Part shown: positions 1 to 5,827 of the stretch, piece after piece
Layout of the letters: each line of letters opens with the position of its first letter
Position numbering within the stretch: the stretch's first letter is position 1
From: Candidatus Kapaibacterium sp.
GTDB taxonomy: Bacteria; Bacteroidota; Ignavibacteria; Kapaibacteriales; UBA2268
Length of the DNA stretch: 10,753 nucleotides
Direction: 5' to 3'
Assembly: GCA_027858275.1 (NCBI GenBank)
Contig: JAQIDA010000294.1
Location: 1 to 10,753 of the forward strand
Notes under the pieces: model-generated
Databases searched by the model: none
What the model was told of the DNA's origin: nothing
The model's input: only the letters and a program-made list of their open reading frames with translations
Position numbers and translations under genes: made by a program

Positions 1-1835
1 TTGACGGCAACTCGTCAAACAAAGCTCCTCTTGCCTCAGAATTTTTTACAGACAAGCTTCAGATTGAATATCAAGGTCGAAAAAATCTAATCGAAGGAAG
101 TTATTTTAAACCTTTCGCGATGTTTGGACCCGTCAATGAATATATAAGCAAAGGTCTTGTGCAGTTCTGTAATATCAATGCGAACCCTCACGGCAGTGAC
201 GGTACTGCTCCTGCTCGTTCGATGAGAGCATCGGTAGAGACATTCGGCTTGATGGACGGTTCTCCTTCCGAACCACATGATTATTACACTGAATTTATCG
301 ATATGACAAACATCTATAAATACAATGATGAGATAGTAAAAACTGATAATCTTCTCGGCTGTCACAGAAAAATGGAAGGCGCCGGCAAAATTGTATATTG
401 GTCAATCGGATTCGAAATTTTGAACTACGGTTATTGGCATAACATTTTAGAAATTCAGGATTTGCTGTGGCGTTCAATCAGATGGTGCTACCAAGATATG
501 CTCTTGCCCGAACCATTCCTCGAATTCAGCCACGAACCTCTAGAATTTGACGAAGTTCCCGTTGGCGGAGCGAAAGAACTTGATTTTGAAATCATTAATG
601 TCGGCGGCGATATTTTGGAAATCAGCGAATTGCATTATGATGACTTCAATTTTGCAGAAGCTTCTGAGAACTATGAAATTATTGAAGGCGGAGTGACTGC
701 TGACGATGATCCTCTCAAACTTGCTCCGCTTGAAAAGCACAAATGCAGAGTCAGATTCACTCCTACTGAACAATCAATGTACGAAGGCGGAGTCGAAGTT
801 TGGTCCAACGCGGTTAACGGCGAACTACTCGGTATGAGCATGACAGGTCACGGCGGAAAGAAAATCGAACAAGGCCCTCACATGGTTGTTGCCGATACGA
901 TATATTTTGGCGAAGTTAAGTTGGGTCAAGGCGTTGAATTCCCTGTTCAATTTGAAAATATCGGAACGGAAAGATTGAAAATTACAGCTCTTGAAATAGT
1001 CAATACAGCTGACAATTCTTTTGCGTTCAGGCACTATAAAGTACCGGTTTGGATTGATCCTCAAATGTTGGATACAACAATCGTAATCAGATTTTCCGGC
1101 AACCAAGTACAAGAATATATCGGTGAATTGCGAATTGTTTCAAACGACGCGGATATACCCGATCATATAATTTATCTTAAAGCAGAAGCTACTTTGGACG
1201 TTGGTACTCCTGTTTTGACAGTTGATCAAGACGCGAAATTAGAATTCGAAGATATAGAAGCCGGCACAAAAGCGGACAAGATCCTTGTAATTACTAATAA
1301 AGGTGACGCTAAATTAGTTATTGATAAAGTTGAACTTGTAGGCGACGCTGAATTCACATTAGAAGATTACAATCCTGAATACACTATTGAATTGATCAAA
1401 GACAGAACACGTGATCTGAAAGTAAGATTCCGTCCGGATGAGGAAGGCTCATACAGTTCGACAATGTTCCTTACGTCAAACGACGCGGAAAATCCGGTAT
1501 TTGAAGTTGCAGTCACAGGAACCGCGACAGGGTCAAGTGTAAAAGACGGCAAAGCCTATAGCGAAGATAATTCCCTTGTCTTATCGGCTAACCCGAATCC
1601 TTTCTTGGCAAGTTCAGTGATTACACTGAATTCAACTAAAGCATACGCGCAGAATGTCAAATTGTATTTGATCGATATGAGCGGACGCAAAGTGATGGAT
1701 ATTGCAGAAAGCACGTATACTTTTGGGACGCATACGCTGAGTTTTTCTTCTTTGAATCTTGCGTCGGGAACGTACATACTCGTTGCGGAATCACAGGAAT
1801 CATCAGCAAAATTGCCGATAGTGATTAATAAGTAA
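1..1835 (+). CDS. C-terminal part of a secreted HYDIN-repeat protein with T9SS type A sorting domain (partial at left edge)
   Basis: The frame is open from base 3 through the ATG at 120 with no stop and good coding character, so that ATG is almost certainly internal and the true start lies left of the window. Counting from that Met as residue 1, residues up to about 129 form a globular segment whose end (GKIVYWSIGFEIL, then a helix ending in RSIRWC) resembles the last strand and helix of the Rossmann-like or caspase-like domains found in large T9SS proteins; I cannot name the family. Three beta-sandwich repeats of about 110 residues follow (about 130-250, 253-360, 362-472), each with an FxxVxxG-type strand, an N-x-G turn and a closing RF-x-P or RFSG strand; this is the ASPM-SPD-2-Hydin (choice-of-anchor D) pattern. 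Residues 488-571 are a T9SS type A sorting domain: NPNPF, then LYLIDMSGRKV, LNLASGTYILVAE and a final lysine. The protein is therefore expected to cross the outer membrane by T9SS and be released or surface-anchored. The stop is TAA at 1833-1835. Overall role unknown. Confidence 0.9.
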   Translation, partial: DGNSSNKAPLASEFFTDKLQIEYQGRKNLIEGSYFKPFAMFGPVNEYISKGLVQFCNINANPHGSDGTAPARSMRASVETFGLMDGSPSEPHDYYTEFIDMTNIYKYNDEIVKTDNLLGCHRKMEGAGKIVYWSIGFEILNYGYWHNILEIQDLLWRSIRWCYQDMLLPEPFLEFSHEPLEFDEVPVGGAKELDFEIINVGGDILEISELHYDDFNFAEASENYEIIEGGVTADDDPLKLAPLEKHKCRVRFTPTEQSMYEGGVEVWSNAVNGELLGMSMTGHGGKKIEQGPHMVVADTIYFGEVKLGQGVEFPVQFENIGTERLKITALEIVNTADNSFAFRHYKVPVWIDPQMLDTTIVIRFSGNQVQEYIGELRIVSNDADIPDHIIYLKAEATLDVGTPVLTVDQDAKLEFEDIEAGTKADKILVITNKGDAKLVIDKVELVGDAEFTLEDYNPEYTIELIKDRTRDLKVRFRPDEEGSYSSTMFLTSNDAENPVFEVAVTGTATGSSVKDGKAYSEDNSLVLSANPNPFLASSVITLNSTKAYAQNVKLYLIDMSGRKVMDIAESTYTFGTHTLSFSSLNLASGTYILVAESQESSAKLPIVINK

Positions 1836-1837
1836 GA

Positions 1838-2056
1838 ATTCGAACAGGATTTTACGGATTTAAACGATAAAGAGGATTAAGAAATTTATATTTCTTAATC
1901 CTCTTTTTATATTTCGGTTGAAGAGTTTGAACAGGATTATAAGGATTGCCGGGATTAAGAGGATTTAGAAAAAATGCTATATCAAAACATTCTTAATCCT
2001 GTCTATCCTGCTAATCCTCTTCAATCCTGTTCAACTTCTCAAAATCCTGTTCAAGC
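1838..2056. repeat. GGATT 9-base-periodic repeat cluster forming a large imperfect inverted repeat
   Basis: Units of the form GGATTNNNN recur exactly every 9 bases in the left arm (GGATT at 1934, 1943, 1952 and 1961). Complementary AATCC or TATCC units occur at 1995, 2004, 2013, 2023 and 2043. The outer part pairs as GAACAGGATT (1929-1938) with AATCCTGTTC (2023-2032), and the inner part as GGATTAAGA (1952-1960) with TCTTAATCC (1991-1999), so about 1923-1972 can fold back on 1989-2040. A degenerate extra copy starts at 1839 (CGAACAGGATTTTACGGATT). The last unit runs almost to the stop codon of the hydrolase gene at 2059. From general familiarity, GAACAGGATT-type intergenic repeats recur in many genomes of this and other phyla. 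No reading frame of gene quality is present, so I treat the cluster as a dispersed non-coding element of unknown function. Confidence 0.75.
1868..1910. terminator. Bidirectional hairpin terminator between convergent genes
   Basis: The arms AAAGAGGATTAAGAAA (1869-1884) and TTTCTTAATCCTCTTT (1891-1906) are perfect reverse complements. One further T-A pair (1885/1890) gives 17 bp with a 4-base loop. A T-run follows on the plus strand and a shorter one on the minus strand. It lies 33 bases after the stop of the T9SS gene and beyond the 3' end of the convergent hydrolase gene, so it can serve both. The stem is AT-rich, and its GAGGATTAAGA core is shared with the neighbouring 9-base repeat, so it may have arisen from that repeat. 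Confidence 0.8.
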
Positions 2057-2058
2057 TG

Positions 2059-2736
2059 TTAAACAGAAATTGTTTCTCCAATTTCCATAACTTTAGATGC
2101 TATACCAATTGCTTCGACTTTCTTGCTAAATTCGTAGGGATCAGCTTCTATGACCGGGAATGTATTATAGTGCATCGGAATAACGAGATTCGGTTCCGCA
2201 AAGCGGGCAGCCATCATGGCGTCTTTGATTCCCATAGTGAAATTGTCGCCTATAGGAAGAGCCATCACATCAATGTCGTCCATTTCACCGATTAATTTCA
2301 TATCCGAAAACAGGCCTGTATCTCCTGTATGATAAAAGGTCTTGCCTCCCATTTTAACAACGATGCCTGCCGGTTCTCCCATGTATTGTCCGTCAGGAGA
2401 TGCCGATCCGTGATGCGCGATTGTGAATTTGATAGTGCCGAAGGGGAATTCGTAAGAACCTCCTATGTGCATATTGTGAGCGTTTGCGCCCTGTCCGGCG
2501 ACAAAATCCGCCAATTCGTTTACGGCAATTATTAATCCGTTATTTGCTTTGGCAATCGGCACAGCATCACCGAGATGATCGCCGTGCGCGTGAGTCAATG
2601 CAATAAATTTCGCTTTGATATCATCCGGTCCGACAGTCGCCGTCGGGTTGCCGGTCAAAAACGGATCAATTATCAACTGATTCTCGCCGTCGTCGAGCAA
2701 GAAGCAAGAATGGCTCAAGTAAGTAATATTCAACAT
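2059..2736 (-). CDS. UPF0173 family metal-dependent hydrolase (metallo-beta-lactamase fold)
   Basis: A 225-residue soluble protein, the normal length for UPF0173. The start is set by an excellent Shine-Dalgarno sequence (AGGAGGA, 2741-2747) 4-5 bases before the ATG. The N-terminus (ITYLSHSCFLL, then LIIDPFLTGNP) is the typical opening of the family. The metal-binding motif HxHxDH is complete (H49, H51, D53, H54); further expected ligands are H109 (AHHGSASP), D139 (HTGDTGLF) and H189 (PMHYNTFP). Family members probably hydrolyse an ester or phosphodiester bond in the cytoplasm, but the physiological substrate is not established and nothing here reveals it. The gene stands alone: it is convergent with the T9SS gene, with a hairpin-rich 223-base gap between them, and divergent from the glycerophosphodiesterase gene. 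No residue expected from the family is missing. Confidence 0.93.
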   Translation of the reverse strand: MLNITYLSHSCFLLDDGENQLIIDPFLTGNPTATVGPDDIKAKFIALTHAHGDHLGDAVPIAKANNGLIIAVNELADFVAGQGANAHNMHIGGSYEFPFGTIKFTIAHHGSASPDGQYMGEPAGIVVKMGGKTFYHTGDTGLFSDMKLIGEMDDIDVMALPIGDNFTMGIKDAMMAARFAEPNLVIPMHYNTFPVIEADPYEFSKKVEAIGIASKVMEIGETISV

Positions 2737-2740
2737 TTTT

Positions 2741-2747
2741 TCCTCCT
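2741..2747 (-). promoter_or_regulatory. Strong Shine-Dalgarno sequence of the UPF0173 gene
   Basis: The minus strand reads AGGAGGA followed by four A residues and then ATG. It fixes the start of the hydrolase gene at 2736 and shows that this organism uses SD-dependent initiation for at least some genes, unlike most Bacteroidia. Confidence 0.85.
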
Positions 2748-2803
2748 AAGAATTATATATAATTATTGAATCTTGTATTCTGTTTTTCCAAATTCAACAC
2801 TCA

Positions 2804-2832
2804 TGGTAATATATATTTGATTTTGCTATAAT
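2804..2832 (+). promoter_or_regulatory. Candidate promoter for the glycerophosphodiesterase gene
   Basis: A perfect -10 hexamer TATAAT (2827-2832) has only a poor -35 match at 17-base spacing (TGGTAA, 2804-2809, three of six matches). It would give a leader of about 135 bases before the start at 2973. In such AT-rich DNA a chance TATAAT is easy, so this is tentative. Confidence 0.3.
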
Positions 2833-2972
2833 GCAACTCAAATTGTTAATTAAATGTGTTCATGTATGAATTGTTCATAATATTTATGAGGAAAATGTGA
2901 ATAATGTCCGATTTGGGCTACTAAAATTAATATGAATTTAGTATATTATGTGGCATGTAGATAAATACTAAA

Positions 2973-3749
2973 GTGAAGATGAAGAGTTTAGACAATTTCG
3001 CTAAAGATAATCATACTTTTGTGGTTGCTCACAGAGGCTCGTCGGGAACTGCTCCGGAAAACACTTGCGCGGCTTTTCGAATTGCCATGGAGGCCGGTGC
3101 GGCAATGATAGAAACAGATGTGCGACTGTCAGCGGACAACAAAGTAGTCATTTTTCACGATGATAATTTCTACAGAACAGCCGGTGCGACAGGCAGTACT
3201 CATAACATGACTTATGACGAGATAAAGAAAATCGACGTCGGCAGCAATTTCTCCCCGGAATTTGCAGGTGAAACAACTCCCCTGCTCAGCGAAGTGTTAG
3301 AAATGACTGATGACAAAGCATATTTGAATATCGAAATAAAAACTCAGCCGAATGATGATTACTCTTTCAAAATCAAAAAAGTTATTGAAGAAATATATAA
3401 AGCAGAAGCTCAGAACAGAGTGATTCTTTGTTCTTTTGATTATGATTTTCTCAGAGAAATAAAGCGAGCGGACAAGATGTTGCCAACTGCTTCAATAAAA
3501 CGGCCCGGAGATAATCGTCTTCCGTCCGAAATTGCATGGCGCACCGGTGCGACATCATATGTTTGCTCAATTGACGAAATCAACGATGATATCGCCGCTG
3601 ACGCGGGAAAACACGATATTATCACGGGTGTATATTCATTCGACAAGGCAGAGCAATTACAAATTGCTTATGACTATAACGTACGAGCAATTGCCACGAA
3701 TTTCCCTGAGAAAATAATCAAAGAATTAACAAAAGCCGGGAAGATTTGA
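2973..3749 (+). CDS. Glycerophosphodiester phosphodiesterase (GDPD family)
   Basis: This 258-residue protein spans one complete GDPD TIM-barrel domain. It would hydrolyse glycerophosphodiesters, such as deacylated phospholipids, to glycerol 3-phosphate and an alcohol. The signature elements are present: AHRGSSGTAPENT (H20, R21, E29, N30), ETDVRLSAD (E47, D49), the catalytic-base region VIFHDD (H62), NIEIKT for a further metal-site acid, and a C-terminal AIATNFPE loop close to the usual TNxP form. There is no signal peptide or membrane segment, so it should be cytoplasmic like UgpQ. Start choice is uncertain: GTG at 2973 or ATG at 2979 gives almost the same protein and neither has a clear SD. 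It is a single gene, with a palindromic element between it and the next gene. Confidence 0.93.
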   Translation: MKMKSLDNFAKDNHTFVVAHRGSSGTAPENTCAAFRIAMEAGAAMIETDVRLSADNKVVIFHDDNFYRTAGATGSTHNMTYDEIKKIDVGSNFSPEFAGETTPLLSEVLEMTDDKAYLNIEIKTQPNDDYSFKIKKVIEEIYKAEAQNRVILCSFDYDFLREIKRADKMLPTASIKRPGDNRLPSEIAWRTGATSYVCSIDEINDDIAADAGKHDIITGVYSFDKAEQLQIAYDYNVRAIATNFPEKIIKELTKAGKI

Positions 3750-3788
3750 TCATATTTTTGTGATCTAATGTGCTCTGAAGACAAATGC

Positions 3789-3852
3789 GTAACAGCATGC
3801 TTTAGCTTGCTGCAACAGCACAAGAGGCATCGGGCTAAAGCCGCGATGTTGC
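3789..3852. repeat. REP-like palindromic element
   Basis: An imperfect inverted repeat has arms at 3789-3809 and 3831-3852 and a loop of about 21 bases. The core GCTTTAGC (3799-3806) pairs perfectly with GCTAAAGC (3834-3841), extended by two G-T pairs and a G-C pair. The tips GTAACA (3789-3794) and TGTTGC (3847-3852) also pair; a one-base bulge and mismatches lie between. Composition is more GC-rich than its surroundings, no T-run follows, and it is non-coding. It lies between two co-oriented genes, as REP or small MITE-like elements do; whether it is dispersed in this genome cannot be seen here. Confidence 0.55.
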
Positions 3853-3890
3853 ATAGATCCGGAGCCAAAAGCTAAATATCAATTTACTAT

Positions 3891-3897
3891 AAAGGAG
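3891..3897 (+). promoter_or_regulatory. Shine-Dalgarno sequence of the Yip1-family gene
   Basis: AAAGGAG lies six bases before the ATG at 3904 and decides the start of the membrane-protein gene. Confidence 0.8.
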
Positions 3898-3903
3898 TTA
3901 TCC

Positions 3904-4734
3904 ATGCAGGAAAATTATGAAAATGAATTTGAAGCCGAAAATTTGACTCCGATTGAAGACGCCCCTTCAATAGCCGACAGAATGGTCGGCGTATTTACTT
4001 CCCCGGCAGCTTTGTTTGAAAAATTGGCAGTGCATCCGCCAAAAGCTGTTGATTGGTTGATCCCTGTGCTGATTGTGGCCGTAATAACAGTTTTGTCTAC
4101 ATTCTTACAGATGAACGATCCGGAAATAGTTTATCAGATGCAAAAAACGCAAAAAGAAAAAATGGAAGCCCAATTTCAATCATTGGTGGAAAAGGGATGG
4201 ATGACCGAAGAAGCCGCAAATGCCCAAATGGAAAAAATGGATGAAGGCTTCTCTGAGGAAAGCATGAAATCCGGAATCGCTATATCAGCTGTAACTATTC
4301 CGCTTTTTTTGCTTGCTAAATTATTTTTTGTCGCATTGATTTATTTCATTATCGCGCGTTTTATACTCAAAGGTCAAGGCGGATATTCGCAGGCTCTGAC
4401 AGTATACGGGACGGCTCACTACATAGTAGCGTTGCAGGCTTTAGTCCTGCTTATTATTATTCTTGTGACCGGCAAAATTACCACGGGAACAAGTATTGCG
4501 TCTCTCGGCGGATTTGACAACACGACAATTCTTGGCTTCTTACTCTCAAAAGTGAATGTTTTTAGTCTGTTGATTCTATATTCTATTGGTGTAGGATTGT
4601 CAAAAATGTATCATGCTGAATCATCGGGAATGTACCTTGCGATTGTTTTCGGCCTGTGGATAGGAGGATCGTTTATAATTTTCCTTCTCGGCAATCTTTC
4701 TCCATACTTTTATGATTTGGCAGCAGGGATATAA
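3904..4734 (+). CDS. Yip1-domain integral membrane protein
   Basis: This 276-residue protein has the bacterial Yip1 (PF04893-like) layout. A short acidic N-terminus is followed by the typical entry motif VGVFTSPAALFEKL (28-41) and then about five membrane segments: roughly 51-68, 127-153, 172-188, 206-228 and 241-262. Between the first two lies a polar, Met/Gln/Glu/Lys-rich segment (about 71-122) predicted to be a helical hairpin or short coiled coil. Such a loop is common in Bacteroidota members of the family. The function of bacterial Yip1 proteins is not established; eukaryotic relatives act in membrane trafficking and should not be used to name this one. A good SD fixes the start. It is probably expressed as a single gene: a palindromic element precedes it and a Rho-independent terminator follows at 4797-4824. 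Confidence 0.85.
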   Translation: MQENYENEFEAENLTPIEDAPSIADRMVGVFTSPAALFEKLAVHPPKAVDWLIPVLIVAVITVLSTFLQMNDPEIVYQMQKTQKEKMEAQFQSLVEKGWMTEEAANAQMEKMDEGFSEESMKSGIAISAVTIPLFLLAKLFFVALIYFIIARFILKGQGGYSQALTVYGTAHYIVALQALVLLIIILVTGKITTGTSIASLGGFDNTTILGFLLSKVNVFSLLILYSIGVGLSKMYHAESSGMYLAIVFGLWIGGSFIIFLLGNLSPYFYDLAAGI

Positions 4735-4749
4735 GGATTGATTTCCGCC

Positions 4750-4773
4750 GGGCGACCACACAGGTATCGCCCC
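4750..4773. repeat. Short GC-rich palindrome (GGGCGACC / GGTATCGCCC)
   Basis: GGGCGACC (4750-4757) faces GGTATCGCCC (4763-4772), so GGGCGA pairs with TCGCCC and CC with GG around a 5-base loop, with a two-base TA bulge. It is followed by CCTACG. The sequence resembles the GGGCGACC...GGTCGCCCCTACG palindromes that recur in intergenic DNA of many bacteria, here as a single degenerate copy. No function is evident; it lies just before the terminator of the Yip1 gene. Confidence 0.5.
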
Positions 4774-4796
4774 TACGAACATGAAGTATAATGTGT

Positions 4797-4824
4797 AGAG
4801 ACGTCCAATTTGGGCGTCTCTTTT
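4797..4824 (+). terminator. Rho-independent terminator of the Yip1-family gene
   Basis: AGAGACGTCC (4797-4806) pairs with GGGCGTCTCT (4812-4821) over ten positions including one G-T pair, with loop AATTT, followed by a short T-run ending at 4824. On the minus strand no T-run follows the stem, so it should work for the plus-strand gene only. Confidence 0.8.
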
Positions 4825-4855
4825 GGATATATTGAGAAAGAACATGACGGAGAAT

Positions 4856-5698
4856 CTATTCCGCCTTTATCAATTTGCCCGTTCCGCTAATATCTTGGAC
4901 TATTTCGGGGTCACCTTTATAAATAACAACCCCGCTGCCTGATATTTTCACATTCAATTTTTCAGCCGCCCATACTTTGATATCACCTGATCCGAGAGCA
5001 AAAGCTCCTGCCAATCGGCTTCTCAAACCAATAAAATCTACATAGCCGGATCCTTCGACAGTAATTGTGCTTTCATCTACATAACCGACTGCGCCGACAC
5101 TCCCGGAACCGCCGAGCTTCATAAGAATCTTTTCCCCGACCAAAAAACCGAGGTTCATAAAGCCTGAACCGTAAGACTCAAAATTGAAATTATCGGCATC
5201 CATACTGTCGATCTCTATATTGCCCGAACCGTCGAGTCTGACATCGATATTATCGGCATAAATCCAGCCGAGATCAATCTTGCCCGAGCCGTTTGAACGG
5301 AAAGAAATATCGTTTTTCTGAAGGATTTCCTCTGATATAATATTGCCCGAACCGTTTAATATAGCCGCGCGGAATTCGGTCATAGTCAGATAGATATTCA
5401 ACACGGTCGGACAAAAAGACTCTTCGAGGTCAATTGTCAGAACGCCTGACCGGACTTCAGTGCTGACTTTGTCGGTCATATCGTCATCGGTTTCTACACG
5501 GACTTCCTGAACGTCGCCGATAGTGATGTACACATTGCCCCATCCGTCCATAGTCATAGTCTCGAATTTATTTAGATCGCGGGTTTCGATGATGATATTT
5601 CCGCTGCCCTCTGTACAATTTGGCGAGTAGGTCGCGCCGCAGGAATTTAGAAGCAAAATAATTGTCGCCACAGCCAAAATCAAAGTTGAATGTTTCAT
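4856..5698 (-). CDS. Head-GIN-domain (DUF2807) lipoprotein
   Basis: This 280-residue exported protein starts with a lipoprotein signal peptide: MKH, a hydrophobic stretch, and the lipobox LNSC with the lipidated cysteine at residue 20. The mature part is a head-GIN (DUF2807, adhesin-head-like) domain. It begins with EGSGNIIIETRDLNKFETM and continues with about ten turns of a right-handed beta-helix. A Gly-Ser-Gly motif recurs at residues 31, 116, 137, 157, 177, 197, 216, 236 and 254, with a GTG variant at 272, giving turns of 18-21 residues. No catalytic residues are seen. The protein should sit in the outer membrane, facing the periplasm or the surface; its ligand is unknown. No clear SD precedes the ATG. 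It is convergent with the Yip1 gene and divergent from polA, and appears to be a single gene. I see no terminator of its own on the minus strand. Confidence 0.9.
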   Translation of the reverse strand: MKHSTLILAVATIILLLNSCGATYSPNCTEGSGNIIIETRDLNKFETMTMDGWGNVYITIGDVQEVRVETDDDMTDKVSTEVRSGVLTIDLEESFCPTVLNIYLTMTEFRAAILNGSGNIISEEILQKNDISFRSNGSGKIDLGWIYADNIDVRLDGSGNIEIDSMDADNFNFESYGSGFMNLGFLVGEKILMKLGGSGSVGAVGYVDESTITVEGSGYVDFIGLRSRLAGAFALGSGDIKVWAAEKLNVKISGSGVVIYKGDPEIVQDISGTGKLIKAE

Positions 5699-5748
5699 AG
5701 TATTTCTGCCATATTTAATTAAATAAAAATTTAATTATCATTTTCTTA

Positions 5749-5777
5749 TTTGAATTTAACAAAACTGTCTTAATTTG
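5749..5777 (+). promoter_or_regulatory. Weak candidate promoter for polA of the Bacteroidetes type
   Basis: TTTG (5749-5752) is followed 17 bases later by TTAATTTG (5770-5777). This resembles the Bacteroidetes -33/-7 pair (TTTG, about 19 bases, TAnnTTTG), with one mismatch in the -7 box and a spacing two bases short. It would place the transcript start about 45 bases before the ATG. The 129-base AT-rich divergent gap (5699-5827) must hold promoters for both polA and the GIN lipoprotein, but nothing better stands out. Confidence 0.25.
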
Positions 5778-5827
5778 CGACTATTATTTATAAAAAAACA
5801 AAAATCTGTATGAGGATATGAAATAAT

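Larger units (their letters stand above)
2737..2972. other. AT-rich divergent intergenic region
   Basis: This 236-base gap separates the divergent hydrolase and phosphodiesterase genes and must contain both promoters. I see no credible reading frame, RNA gene or riboswitch-like fold. A perfect TATAAT lies at 2827-2832 on the plus strand; a short palindrome (TTCAT-GT-ATGAA, 2859-2870) lies downstream of it. Nothing else stands out. Confidence 0.6.

Noticed and set aside
120..122. ATG at 120 as the true start of the T9SS protein
   Set aside because: The frame stays open to the left edge with protein-like sequence (for example EFFTDKLQIEYQGRKNLIEG) directly before it, and no SD precedes the ATG.
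1920..2056. CRISPR array
   Set aside because: The repeat unit is only 9 bases with 4-base variable parts and inverted arms. There are no 25-40-base repeats separated by unique spacers, and no cas genes.
2329..2769. Plus-strand reading frames of 64-68 codons across the hydrolase gene
   Set aside because: They lie wholly or mostly opposite the UPF0173 gene, which has full family motifs and a strong SD; the plus-strand frames look like nothing known.
2737..2972. Riboswitch or small RNA in the long AT-rich divergent gap
   Set aside because: Only a short palindrome and AT-rich runs are present, with no extended pairing or known aptamer-like elements.
3746..3770. GATCA/TGATC inverted repeat at the GDPD stop codon as a terminator
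   Set aside because: The stem is only about five perfect base pairs, overlaps the stop codon, and has no following T-run.
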